64,000 nucleotides of DNA, taken from assembly GCF_019458805.1 (NCBI RefSeq), contig NZ_JAIBOA010000027.1, positions 1 through 64,000 of the forward strand, in the 5' to 3' direction. Both the position numbers and the translations under genes were made by a program. Below the pieces are notes generated by a model. It saw only the letters and a program-made list of their open reading frames with translations. It made no database searches and was not told the origin of the DNA. Each line of letters begins with the position of its first letter. Position 1 is the first letter of the stretch. Source of the DNA: Actinomadura parmotrematis. Its GTDB lineage: Bacteria > Actinomycetota > Actinomycetes > Streptosporangiales > Streptosporangiaceae. Of the stretch, positions 1 through 8,106 are shown piece after piece.

Positions 1-15
1 CCCGCCGGCAGCTCG

Positions 16-44
16 CGAAGGCCCCGCCCCCGGCGGGGCCTTCG
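16..44. terminator. Intrinsic-terminator-like hairpin
   Basis: A perfect 13-bp stem (16-28 pairing with 32-44) closes a 3-nt loop. It probably ends a gene lying to the left of the window. No T-tract follows, as is common in high-GC actinomycetes. Confidence 0.6.
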
Positions 45-71
45 GCGTTCCCGGCCCGCCCGCCCGGCGAT

Positions 72-171
72 GACCACCTGGTCGCCCTTTGTTGAGATGC
101 GGCGTGTTGGGCACTTTGGAGATCGAAAGTGCCCAACACGCCGCAAGTCAACGGGTGGTGACCGGGTGGTC
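72..171. repeat. 100-bp nested palindrome, copy 1
   Basis: The arms begin GACCACCTGGTCGCC and end with the near-complement. The inner arm GTTGAGATGCGGCGTGTTG faces CAACACGCCGCAAGTCAAC, and the apex is GGCACTTT/AAAGTGCC around an 8-nt loop. It lies 27 bp beyond the stop codon of the CU044_5270-family gene. Two further copies of identical length lie at 6161-6260 and 41399-41498. Confidence 0.85.
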
Positions 172-198
172 GTTGGGGTGGGGCGATGCGGCGGCCGG

Positions 199-1383
199 TT
201 ACTGCGGGGGCTGGTCGGTGTAGCCGTAGCGGAGGATCAGGGAGTACTCGCCGGAGCCGGTGCCCTGGTAGGTGGTGGCGAGCGGGGCGCCGGTCCTCGG
301 GTCCACCGTGAGGCGGTAGGTGCCGGGGGCGACGGCCTCGGTGTTCGAGCCGGTCCGGGTCAGCGCTTGGCCGCGGCGTCCTCGCTGGTCGGTGACGGGG
401 CCCAGCGAGCGGACGTCGGGGAGGTCCGCCAGGACGCGGTACGCGGCGGCGCGGACGGCCGGGCGGACGGGGCCGACGGGGGACGCGACGAGCGTTCCGG
501 CGGCCGCCCAGAGCTGGGCGGAATCGCCCCGCACGGGGCCGACGAGGCCGCCCGCGCGGGTCCAGGACAGGAGCTGGCGCCGCAGGACGGCCGGGTCGCC
601 GGACAGGCGGGCGGGGTCCAGGCCGACCGGCGGGCGGCCCAGGGTGCCGGGGGCGGACGGCAGCGGCGCGGTGGTCCGGGGACCGGGGCGGACGTCGAGC
701 CGGCGGCAGTGCCGCCTGATCGGGACCTCTTCGGTGATGCCGTCGGGGCGCCGCCCGCTGCCTTTGTAACCGATGATCGCGCCCTCGTCGCAGCGTTCCG
801 TGACGCGGTCCGGGCTGCCCGCGGCGCGCCAGGCCGCGGCGTCCGCCGGGGTCGCGGGACGGACGCCGAGGTCCTGGGAGGCGATCCGGCCGGCGGCGCC
901 GGGCGCCGTGGGGTACCACAGCTCGTCGATCCGGCGGCTCAGCACCGTGTACGGGTGCTCCTTGGAGCCGACGGTGTACGCCCGCCCTTCCTGCCTGGTG
1001 AACACGTAGTAGCGGCCGGACGGCGGGGCCTTCGCGGACTCGGCGGCGGCGGCGAGGAGGACGCGCCGGGCCGATGTGTCGGCCGGGTGAGGGTCGGAGG
1101 TGAGGATGCCGATGGTCACTGCGGCCGCGGTGGTGAGAGCAGCGGCGGGCAGGACCGTCCAGAGCAGGCGGCGGGTGCGCGGGCGGCCAGCCGGGGCGAG
1201 GGCGGGGGCGGCGTCCCCGGTCAGGCGCGGGAGCCTGGCCCGGTCGGCGGCGGTGGCGGCCGGGGAGGAAGTGGGTGCGGCGTCCCCGGCCAGGCGCAGG
1301 AGCCTGGCGCGCCCCTCGGCGGTGACGGCGGGGGCGGGCGCCGGCTCGGTGAACAGGTGCTCGACCATCGTCAGCTCGTTCAT
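199..1383 (-). CDS. CU044_5270 family protein, putative membrane partner of the ECF sigma factor
   Basis: This 394-residue protein has a short cytoplasmic N-terminus, one transmembrane helix (about residues 73-94) and a long extracytoplasmic part. That architecture and its place directly behind an ECF sigma gene match the actinobacterial CU044_5270 family, often assumed to act like anti-sigma or sensor proteins; the biochemical role is not established. Its start overlaps the sigma stop by ATGA, so the pair is translationally coupled. An odd feature is a 23-residue tandem duplication in the cytoplasmic part (residues 21-43 and 44-66, both carrying RAR-L-RL-GDAAP), still visible as a 69-bp DNA repeat, which suggests recent slippage in the segment that would contact a cytoplasmic partner. 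Confidence 0.8.
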   Translation of the reverse strand: MNELTMVEHLFTEPAPAPAVTAEGRARLLRLAGDAAPTSSPAATAADRARLPRLTGDAAPALAPAGRPRTRRLLWTVLPAAALTTAAAVTIGILTSDPHPADTSARRVLLAAAAESAKAPPSGRYYVFTRQEGRAYTVGSKEHPYTVLSRRIDELWYPTAPGAAGRIASQDLGVRPATPADAAAWRAAGSPDRVTERCDEGAIIGYKGSGRRPDGITEEVPIRRHCRRLDVRPGPRTTAPLPSAPGTLGRPPVGLDPARLSGDPAVLRRQLLSWTRAGGLVGPVRGDSAQLWAAAGTLVASPVGPVRPAVRAAAYRVLADLPDVRSLGPVTDQRGRRGQALTRTGSNTEAVAPGTYRLTVDPRTGAPLATTYQGTGSGEYSLILRYGYTDQPPQ

Positions 1384-1973
1384 CGGTTCTCCTCCGTCGT
1401 GTCGGTCCGGCCGTCCAGTGCCTGCCGGAGCCGCCTGCGGGCCCGGTTGAGGCGGGAGCCCACGGTGCCGCCGGGGATGCCGAGGGCGCGGGCGATGTCG
1501 TCGTAGCCGAGCCCGCCGAAGATCGACAGGAAGACCACGTCGCGGTCACCGGGGGCGAGGTCCCGGAGCGCCCGCACCAGGTCCGGGCGGAGTGCCTCGG
1601 CCGCGACGCGCGCGGTGACCCGGTCCTCGGGGCCGTCCGCGGCGTGCTCGGCGCCGATCCGGCCGAGCGCCCGGAGGCGGCGCCGCTCGGTGCGCCGGTG
1701 CTGGGACACCAGGTTGGTGGCGATCCCGTACAGCCAGGGGCGGAGGGCGCCGCCGCGCGCGGCGTCGAAGTCCGCCCTGCGGCGGAAGGCGATCAGGAAC
1801 GTCTCGGCGGCGAGGTCGTCGGCGGTCTCGCCGCCGAGCCGCGCGGCGAGGTAGCGGTGGATGTCGCCGAAGTAGCGGTCGTAGAGCAGGGCGAACCGCT
1901 CGGGCTCGTGCAGGGACGCGGTGACGAGTTCGGCGTCGTCCGTCGCGCCGCCTGCCTCCGGGGGTGCCTTCAT
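1380..1973 (-). CDS. ECF-type RNA polymerase sigma factor
   Basis: The 197-residue protein has region 2 (YDRYFGDIHRYLAARLG, then the DLAAETFLIAFRRR -10-recognition helix) and region 4 (LRDLAPGDRDVVFLSIFGG followed by an HTH around GIPGGTVGSRLNRARRRL). It lacks sigma regions 1 and 3 and so belongs to the extracytoplasmic-function class. The start ATG follows an AAAGGA ribosome-binding site. It lies 54 bp downstream of the MFS gene and overlaps the CU044_5270-type gene, so all three could be one transcript. Its regulon cannot be read from the sequence. Confidence 0.9.
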   Translation of the reverse strand: MKAPPEAGGATDDAELVTASLHEPERFALLYDRYFGDIHRYLAARLGGETADDLAAETFLIAFRRRADFDAARGGALRPWLYGIATNLVSQHRRTERRRLRALGRIGAEHAADGPEDRVTARVAAEALRPDLVRALRDLAPGDRDVVFLSIFGGLGYDDIARALGIPGGTVGSRLNRARRRLRQALDGRTDTTEENR

Positions 1974-2027
1974 CGACGTCCTTTCGGGTCGCGGTCACCC
2001 TGTTGTTGGCCGCCGCCATGGTCCTCT

Positions 2028-3461
2028 TCACGGGGTGCGGGCGGCCTCGTCGATACCGGTGCGGTCCGCTGGGCCGGGACGGGCGGGCGGTTCGCGGAGG
2101 AGGACGACCAGGACGGTCGCGGCGGTGGTGATGGCGGCGGTGGTCAGGGAGGCCAGGGCCAGGGCACGGCCTGCGGTGGCGGGGGTGAAGGCGGTGAAGA
2201 AGACCGCGCCGATGACGGCCACGCCGAGCGCGCCGCCGATCTGCTGGGCGGTGGAGAGCGCCCCGGAGGCCGCCCCGGTGTCGTCGGGGGTGACCCGGGC
2301 GAGGACGGCGTTGAGGGACGGCGGGATGACGAGGCCGCCGCCCGCGCTCTGCAGGATCAGCGTCGGGATGACGACGGCGGGGGTGAAGGGGGCGCCGCCG
2401 AGGAGCAGGACGGCGGTGGCGGCGTAGCCGAGGGCCATGACGGTCGCGCCGGTGATGAGGACGCGGTGCCCGTGGGCGGGGACCAGCCGGCCCGCCAGCA
2501 GGCTGAACAGGAAGAAGGCCACGGCCGACGGGGTGTAGACGAGGCCCGCGCCGAGTGGGGACAGGCCGCGGCCGTCCTGGAGGGAGACCGCCAGGACCAG
2601 GTAGTAGGAGGTGACGACGGTGTAGAGGAGGAGGATCAGGGCCAGGCCGAGGGAGAACGAACGGGTGCGGAACAGGGCGATCCGGACGAGGGGGTCGCCG
2701 CCGCGGGCGGCGGTGCGGCGTTCGAGGGCGACGAAGGCGGCCAGGCAGGGGAGGCTCCCGGCCAGGCAGGCCCAGGCCCAGCCGGGCCAGCCGGCCTGGC
2801 GGCCCTGGATGAGCGGGACGGCCAGCAGGGCCAGGGCGGCGGTCAGCAGGACGACGCCGGGGACGTCGAGGCGGCGCGCGTGCGGGGCGGTGGACTCCGG
2901 CAGCAGGCGGGCGGCGAGGGCCAGGGTGGCCAGCCCGATCGGCAGGTTGACCCAGAAGACCGAGCGCCAGCCGGCGCCGAGCGGGTCGGCGCCGATGAGC
3001 AGGCCGCCGGCGAGCTGCCCCGAGGTGGCGGCGAGGCCCATCACCGTGCCGTACAGGCCGAAGGCGCGGTGCCGGTCGCGGTCGGGGACGAGGACGGTCA
3101 GGAACGCGAAGACCTGCGGGACGATCAGGGCCGCGCCGAGGCCCTGGACGAGCCGCGCCGCGATGAGCGCGGCGGCGCCGCCCGCGACGGCGCAGGCGAG
3201 GGACGCGGCGGTGAAGACGGCCGTGCCGGTGAGGAAGACGCGGCGGCGGCCGTGGAGGTCGCCGAGCCGGCCGCCGGTGATGAGCAGCACCGCGTAGGTG
3301 AGCTGGTAGCCGGCGAGGATCCATTGCAGGGCGCCGTCGCCGATGTGCAGGTCCGCTTTGATCGAGGGGCCGGCGACGATGACGACGAACGCGTCCAGGA
3401 TCGCCATGAACGCGCCGGCGAGGACGACGGCGACGGTCCGCCAGGGGGTCGGGGACGTCAT
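2028..3461 (-). CDS. MFS drug-resistance-type exporter (DHA2-like)
   Basis: This 477-residue polytopic membrane protein starts with the helix containing LDAFVVIVAGPSIKADL, typical of the EmrB/QacA-type (DHA2, usually 14-helix) major facilitators, followed by the motif-A loop GRLGDLHGRRR. The ATG at 3461 is preferred over a longer frame because the extra 44 residues are Arg/Pro-rich antisense-like sequence and this start makes an ATGA overlap with the upstream GDSL hydrolase gene. It likely exports small hydrophobic toxins. The gene order and the TetR operator upstream of the GDSL gene suggest both are repressed by the divergent TetR protein. Confidence 0.85.
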   Translation of the reverse strand: MTSPTPWRTVAVVLAGAFMAILDAFVVIVAGPSIKADLHIGDGALQWILAGYQLTYAVLLITGGRLGDLHGRRRVFLTGTAVFTAASLACAVAGGAAALIAARLVQGLGAALIVPQVFAFLTVLVPDRDRHRAFGLYGTVMGLAATSGQLAGGLLIGADPLGAGWRSVFWVNLPIGLATLALAARLLPESTAPHARRLDVPGVVLLTAALALLAVPLIQGRQAGWPGWAWACLAGSLPCLAAFVALERRTAARGGDPLVRIALFRTRSFSLGLALILLLYTVVTSYYLVLAVSLQDGRGLSPLGAGLVYTPSAVAFFLFSLLAGRLVPAHGHRVLITGATVMALGYAATAVLLLGGAPFTPAVVIPTLILQSAGGGLVIPPSLNAVLARVTPDDTGAASGALSTAQQIGGALGVAVIGAVFFTAFTPATAGRALALASLTTAAITTAATVLVVLLREPPARPGPADRTGIDEAARTP

Positions 3462-4138
3462 CGCGGGGCGCCGTTCGCGAGAGGGGCGAGGGCCTTGGCG
3501 ATCTCGGTGGCCAGGACGGCCTGGCCGGGGGCGGCGAAGTGGATCCCGTCGGCGCTGACCAGGTCCGGGCGGTCGTTGACGGGGTGGTCCCACATGTCGA
3601 CGAGGACGGCGCCGTGCCGGACGGCGAGGTCGCGGACGATGGCGTTGGCGCGGCGCACGCGGTCGGTCCAGTCGGGGAAGCGCGGCACGGCGAACGCCCG
3701 CCCGAAGGTGAACGCCGTCAGCTGCGCGCCGGTCGCGGCGGCGCGGCCGTACAGCTCGTCCAGGGCGGCGGCGAGGGCGGTGTAGTCGGGGGCGGGGCGG
3801 AACAGGTCGTTCGCGCCGGAGGGGACGTGGACGAGGTCCGGGGCGAACTCGGCGAGGCGGTCGAGCTGCGTGCGCAGAGTGCGGGAGGTGGTCGCGCCGA
3901 CCTCGGCGAGGTTCAGGTAGGCGAGGTCGGGGTGGACGCGGCGGAGGACGTCCGCGACGCGGTCGGGCCAGCCGAGGTGGCCGTAGCCGGGGCGGGCGTC
4001 GCCGGTGCCGGCGGACAGGCTGTCCCCGACGGTGGCGAAGCGCCGCCAGGGGGCGTTCGCGAGCAGGGCGGCGGCCCGGTCGGGGGGCAGGCAGCGGGGG
4101 TCGTCGGCTTCGGAGCGGGGGAAGGTTGCGGCGGCCAT
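3458..4138 (-). CDS. SGNH/GDSL-type esterase
   Basis: This 226-residue protein has no signal peptide and is probably cytoplasmic. Block I is GDSLSAG (nucleophile Ser), block III is SGANDL and block V is DGIHF with the catalytic Asp/His, so the SGNH triad is complete. The start at 4138 is chosen because upstream codons run through the TetR operator and into the divergent regulator. It heads an operon with the MFS exporter (4-bp overlap). An esterase next to an exporter under TetR control suggests detoxification or release of an acylated compound; the substrate is unknown. Confidence 0.85.
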   Translation of the reverse strand: MAAATFPRSEADDPRCLPPDRAAALLANAPWRRFATVGDSLSAGTGDARPGYGHLGWPDRVADVLRRVHPDLAYLNLAEVGATTSRTLRTQLDRLAEFAPDLVHVPSGANDLFRPAPDYTALAAALDELYGRAAATGAQLTAFTFGRAFAVPRFPDWTDRVRRANAIVRDLAVRHGAVLVDMWDHPVNDRPDLVSADGIHFAAPGQAVLATEIAKALAPLANGAPR

Positions 4139-4147
4139 GAGGTGAAC

Positions 4148-4163
4148 GTACGATCGTTCGTAC
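4148..4163. promoter_or_regulatory. Probable TetR operator
   Basis: A perfect inverted repeat, GTACGA-TCGT-TCGTAC, sits 10 bp from the GDSL hydrolase start and 25 bp from the TetR start, so one dimer could repress both divergent genes. It lies in the only AT-richer stretch of the intergenic region. Confidence 0.75.
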
Positions 4164-4187
4164 TTATTTGGCAAGCGGGAGGCGGGC

Positions 4188-4799
4188 ATGGACGGCGACC
4201 AGCGGCTGGCGCGGGGGAACCGCAGCCGGCGGACGATCGCGCGGCACGCGGTGGACGTCGCGTCGGCCGAGGGGCTGGACGGGCTGTCGCTCGGCAGGCT
4301 GGCCGCCGACCTCGGCGTGAGCAAGAGCGGCGTCGCGACGCTGTTCCGCAGCAAGGAGCAGTTGCAGCTCGCCACCATCGACGCCGCCCGGGAGGCGTTC
4401 GTCGAGGCGGTCGTGCGGCCCGCGCGGAGCGCGCCGCCCGGGGTGAAGCGGCTGCGCGCCCTCGGTGAGCGGTGGATCGCCTATGCCGAGGCGCCGCTGT
4501 TCCCGGGCGGCTGCTTCTGGGCGGCGAACCTGCCGGTCTTCGACAGCCGTCCCGGGCCGGTGCGCGACGCCCTGCGGGACCGGCGGCGGGCCTGGCTGGA
4601 CCTGCTCGCCGAGCAGGTGCGGCACGCGGCGGCCGGCACGGACGCCGACGTGGACGCCGACGTGGACGCCGACGTCGTCGCGTTCCAGATCGACGCGGTG
4701 TTCACCGCCGGGAACCTCGCGCTCCGCCTGGGCGAGCCGGACGCCGTCGCCACCGTGCGGCGGGCGTTCGGCGACCTGGTGGCGCGGGTCAGCGGTTGA
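4188..4799 (+). CDS. TetR/AcrR family transcriptional regulator
   Basis: The 203-residue protein has the N-terminal TetR HTH (ARHAVDVASAEGLDGLSLGR, then LAADLGVSKSGVATLFRSKE) and a helical ligand domain. The C-terminal domain resembles the TetR_C_16/YkvE-like group with a conserved PGGCFWA motif near residue 105. Residues 148-160 contain a small DADVDADVDADV repeat encoded by a 12-bp tandem repeat. It is divergent from the GDSL/MFS operon over a perfect palindrome, the classic local-repressor layout. Its last 11 bp overlap the convergent sensor gene. Confidence 0.9.
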   Translation: MDGDQRLARGNRSRRTIARHAVDVASAEGLDGLSLGRLAADLGVSKSGVATLFRSKEQLQLATIDAAREAFVEAVVRPARSAPPGVKRLRALGERWIAYAEAPLFPGGCFWAANLPVFDSRPGPVRDALRDRRRAWLDLLAEQVRHAAAGTDADVDADVDADVVAFQIDAVFTAGNLALRLGEPDAVATVRRAFGDLVARVSG

Positions 4800-6060
4800 G
4801 GTAGGCGGCCAGGCCGCCGAGCTCCTCGCTGGCGATGAACACCGACCGCACGTTCACCAGGGCCTCCTCGACGTGGACGCCGCAGCCCCACGCCGAGTCG
4901 CCCCACGAGTCGGCGACCTTGATCTCGGCCGGTTCGGCGCAGCCGGCGGCGCCGCCGAGCTGGCAGCGCTCGGGGTGCGCGACGGCGGCCTGCGCGGCCG
5001 CGGCGGCGCGCACCCGGGCGGCCAGCTCCGCGGAGGCGGTGGCGCGCTCCTCGGCCTCGGCGCGGAGCCGCTGCTCGGCGCGGACCGCCTTGGCCAGCTC
5101 CTCGACGGCCGCCGCCGCGTCCGCCTCGGCGGCGAGCTTGGCCTGCTCGATGTGGTGGCGCTCGATCGCCAGCGCGGCGGTCTCGGTGAAGACGCGGGCG
5201 AGGGCGAGGTCGGCGTCCTGCGGCGCGCGCGGGACGGGGTGGTACATGGCGAAGGTGCCGAGCAGCGTCCCGTCGCGGGCCAGGATGGGCGTGGACCAGC
5301 AGGCGGCCAGCCCGGCCGGTTCGGCGAGGTGGCGGAAGTCGGCCCACAGGGGGTCGTCGGCGATGTCGGTGACGATCACCGGTTCGCGGCGGTGGGCGGC
5401 GGTGCCGCAGGACCCGACGCCGTCGCCGGTGGCGATCCCGTCGATGGCCTCGTTGTAGAAGGCGGGCAGGCTGGGCGCGGCGCCGTGGCGCAGGTGGCGG
5501 CCGTCGGGGTCGGCGAGCAGCACCGAGACGAGCACCTGCTGCGGTGCCAGCTCCTCGATGCAGCGGGCCATGCCGTCGAGGACGTCGGCCAGCGGCGCCT
5601 GGCGGACGATCTGCTCCAGCAGGGCCCGGTGCTCGGCCATCAGCCGCTGGGCGTGCTTGACCTGGGTGGTCTCCACGCCGATCACCCGGATGCCGGTGAC
5701 GTCGCCCGCGGCGTCGCGGCGCGGCTCGTAGGTGAAGTCGAAGAACACCTCCCGCTCCTGCGCGCCGGTGCCGAGCACGACGCGGGCGTCGCGGCCGGTG
5801 TAGGGCTCGCCGGTGCGGTACACCCCGTCCAGCAGGTCCAGGAAGCCCTGGCCGGCGAGCTCGGGCGCCAGCTCGGCGAGCGGGACGCCGGTGCGGGCGC
5901 GGTCCTCGCCGATGGCGGCGAAGAACGCCGGGTTGGCCGTCTCGACCACGTGCCGCGGCCCGGAGAGGGCGGCGTACACGGCGATGGACTCCCCGAACAG
6001 CGTCCGCAGGTCCTCCGCCGGCCCCGTGGCGGCCGGTTCCGGATCTGCCGTCGGCGTCAT
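4789..6060 (-). CDS. PAS/GAF-domain sensory protein without an output domain
   Basis: Residues about 15-130 form a PAS-like fold (FGESIAVYAALSGPRHVVE, then NPAFFAAIGEDR) and residues about 150-310 a GAF domain (VCSCG-type GVGSCGTAAHRREPVIVTDI). An Ala/Glu-rich coiled coil follows (about 310-365). The C-terminus has four Cys and ends LVNVRSVFIASEELGGLAAY. No kinase, phosphatase or cyclase domain is visible, so it probably works through a partner or lost its effector. The ATG at 6060 is preferred over one 57 bp upstream because the homologous part begins after it. The 3' end overlaps the TetR gene tail-to-tail. Confidence 0.75.
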   Translation of the reverse strand: MTPTADPEPAATGPAEDLRTLFGESIAVYAALSGPRHVVETANPAFFAAIGEDRARTGVPLAELAPELAGQGFLDLLDGVYRTGEPYTGRDARVVLGTGAQEREVFFDFTYEPRRDAAGDVTGIRVIGVETTQVKHAQRLMAEHRALLEQIVRQAPLADVLDGMARCIEELAPQQVLVSVLLADPDGRHLRHGAAPSLPAFYNEAIDGIATGDGVGSCGTAAHRREPVIVTDIADDPLWADFRHLAEPAGLAACWSTPILARDGTLLGTFAMYHPVPRAPQDADLALARVFTETAALAIERHHIEQAKLAAEADAAAAVEELAKAVRAEQRLRAEAEERATASAELAARVRAAAAAQAAVAHPERCQLGGAAGCAEPAEIKVADSWGDSAWGCGVHVEEALVNVRSVFIASEELGGLAAYLNR

Positions 6061-6160
6061 GTCCTGGTGCCCTTCGTCTCGCGAGCGCCGGGCTCGGCCG
6101 GCGGGTGAAGCTGGCATGGTACGCGGAAACCCCGGCGGGCGGGCGGAGGGCCGCCTTCAC

Positions 6161-6260
6161 GACCGCCCGGTCACCATCCGTTGAGTTGCGGCGTGTTGGG
6201 CACTTTCGCGCGCCGAAGTGGCCAACACGCCGCAAGTCAACGAGTGGTGACCGGGTGGTC
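6161..6260. repeat. 100-bp nested palindrome, copy 2
   Basis: It has the same plan as copy 1: outer arm GACCGCCCGGTCACC, inner arm GTTGAGTTGCGGCGTGTTG facing CAACACGCCGCAAGTCAAC, and an apex of GGGCACTTTCG and CCGAAGTGGCC. The right arm encodes the last codons (HPVTTR) and the stop codon of the MFS gene ending at 6237, so insertion of the element appears to have rewritten that gene's 3' end. Confidence 0.85.
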
Positions 6261-7436
6261 GGCGGGGGCGAGGCGTTCGGCGGCGGCGCCGGCGGCGGCC
6301 GTGCCGAGGGTGAGCAGGCAGGAGAGGAGGACCAGGGCGGTGGCCCGGCCGGGCGTCAGGAAGACCGCGATGACGGTGGCGCTGCTCCCGTAGCCGAGGC
6401 AGCTCGCGGCGTACATCACCGAGTTGCCCGCCGAGTGGTGGCGGGCGGGCAGGGCGTGGTGGAGGGAGAGGTTGCGGGCGGTGACGAGGCCGGCCTGGGC
6501 GGCGCCGGCCGCGACCAGGGGGACGGCCACGAGCGGCAGGCCGGTGCGGGCGCCCGCGGCGGCCAGGGCCACGAGGGCGGTCATGGCCGCCAGGAGGGCG
6601 AGGCTCTGCGCGCGGTGCGAGCCCGGCCAGGAGCGGAGGCCGTAGACGAGGCCGCCGGCGATCGACGCCACGGCGAAGGCGCTGAGGAGGACGCCCGTCC
6701 AGGCGATGTCCAGGTGGTGCTGCTCCAGGAGCGGAGACAGGGCCACCTCGATGGTCGCCGAGAGGTACATGGCGGCGGCGCTGGTCAGGTAGATCGGCCA
6801 GGCGGCGAGGAGCGGGCGGGCCGGGCCGCGCGGGTCGGGGGCTGCCGGGGCGGGGACGGCGCGGATGCCGGGGATCGCGGGCAGCAGGGGAAGGGCGAGG
6901 AGGGCGCCGCCGGCGGCGAGGAGCGGCGGGAGGCGGCCGTCGACGCCGAGGGCCAGGCCGGTGACGAGCGCCGGGGCCGCGGCGAAGGTCAGGTCGGTGA
7001 GGCTCGACTCCCAGGCGAGGCCCGTCCGGACCTCGCCGGCCGGGAGCGCGCGGGTCAGCAGGGTGCGCAGGCCGCCGATGAGGCCGGAGATCGCGCCGCC
7101 CGCCAGGGCCGCCAGCGCCACCAGGGCGGGCGCCGGCAGGGCGCGGACGCCCGCCGCGACGGCGATCAGGGCCGCCGCCGTCACGGCCAGCGCCGCCCGG
7201 GTCTCGGCCAGCATCGGGCGGCGGTCCAGGCGGGCGCCGAGGACGGGCGCGGCGACGCATTCGGCGGCCACGCAGCCGGCCGCCATCCAGGCGCCGGTGC
7301 GGTAGTCGCCGAGCCGGGTCTTCGACAGCAGCACGAACATGATCGGCGCCGCGGCGGCGGGGAAGCGGGTGAGGAGGCGGACGGCGCTCCAGCGCGCCAG
7401 GCCGGGCCTGCGCAGCAGCGCGGCGTAGCGCCTCAT
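6237..7436 (-). CDS. MFS transporter, last gene of the ATP-grasp/diiron operon
   Basis: This 399-residue protein has about 12 hydrophobic helices and MFS-like loops (for example LDRRPMLAETRAAL and YGLRSWPGSHRAQ). The start at 7436 forms an ATGA overlap with the cyclase gene; a longer frame would add 105 Arg/Pro-rich residues. Its position at the end of the six-gene biosynthetic operon suggests export of the product or self-resistance. The final residues and stop codon lie inside the 100-bp palindromic repeat. Confidence 0.8.
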   Translation of the reverse strand: MRRYAALLRRPGLARWSAVRLLTRFPAAAAPIMFVLLSKTRLGDYRTGAWMAAGCVAAECVAAPVLGARLDRRPMLAETRAALAVTAAALIAVAAGVRALPAPALVALAALAGGAISGLIGGLRTLLTRALPAGEVRTGLAWESSLTDLTFAAAPALVTGLALGVDGRLPPLLAAGGALLALPLLPAIPGIRAVPAPAAPDPRGPARPLLAAWPIYLTSAAAMYLSATIEVALSPLLEQHHLDIAWTGVLLSAFAVASIAGGLVYGLRSWPGSHRAQSLALLAAMTALVALAAAGARTGLPLVAVPLVAAGAAQAGLVTARNLSLHHALPARHHSAGNSVMYAASCLGYGSSATVIAVFLTPGRATALVLLSCLLTLGTAAAGAAAERLAPADHPVTTR

Positions 7437-8098
7437 ATCGGCCGCTGCCGGGCGTAGGCGCGGACGGGGAAGGTGGCGAGGCCGCTCACCTTCACCGGCA
7501 CCGCGGTGAAGGTGAACGGGCCGTCGTGCAGCTCGTCCAGGCCGCAGAGGTGCTCGACGATGGGGATGCCGGCGGCCAGCAGCGCCGAGTGGGCGGGGCG
7601 CCGCCCGGCGCTGCGCGGCGAGGTGTCGTCGATGTTGACCGAGTCGATGCCGACGAGGCCCGCGCCGCGCTCGGCGAGGAGCGCGGCGGCGCCGGCGGTG
7701 AGGTGGGGGTGCCCGGCGTCGCCGTACCGCGCCGTCCGCCAGTGCCGGCACCAGCCGGTGTCGACGAGGACGGCGCGGCCCCGGACGGGGAGGCCGTCGA
7801 ACGCCTCCGCGCAGATCGCCCGCGCGCCGGTGCGGACCAGCAGGCCGGGGCGCTCGACGACGGCCTCCAGGGGCAGCGCGCCGAGGTCGAAGCCGTCGCG
7901 GTAGCGGTGCGCCGGGGTGTCGAGGTAGGTGCCGGTGTTGCCGACCATGGTGATCCGGCCGATGCGGAACTCGGTGCCCGGGCAGTAGGTGCGGTGCGAG
8001 TCCTCCCAGCCGAGGTAGTCGTCGATGACGGGCGCGGGCAGCCCCGGGTAGGCGGCGAAGCCGGCGCCGATCTCGTGGCTCAGGTCGATGATGCGCAT
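7433..8098 (-). CDS. Cyclase-family (kynurenine-formamidase-like) protein
   Basis: The 221-residue protein matches the cyclase/KynB fold family (PF04199), which includes metal-dependent formamidases and isatin hydrolases. The usual metal motif HxGTHxDxPxH appears here as NTGTYLDTPAHRY (about residues 54-66), so the first His is Asn and the second is Tyr, while Asp and the last His remain. The motif VDTGWCRHW is kept. It may bind metal differently or catalyse a non-hydrolytic step. It overlaps the MFS gene by 4 bp and follows the ATP-grasp gene by 8 bp. Confidence 0.75.
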   Translation of the reverse strand: MRIIDLSHEIGAGFAAYPGLPAPVIDDYLGWEDSHRTYCPGTEFRIGRITMVGNTGTYLDTPAHRYRDGFDLGALPLEAVVERPGLLVRTGARAICAEAFDGLPVRGRAVLVDTGWCRHWRTARYGDAGHPHLTAGAAALLAERGAGLVGIDSVNIDDTSPRSAGRRPAHSALLAAGIPIVEHLCGLDELHDGPFTFTAVPVKVSGLATFPVRAYARQRPI

Positions 8099-8106
8099 CG
8101 CGGCGG

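Noticed and set aside
4642..4677. Tandem GACGCCGACGTG repeats as a regulatory or CRISPR-like array
   Set aside because: They are in frame inside the TetR gene, giving a short Asp-Ala-Asp-Val repeat, and have no spacers.
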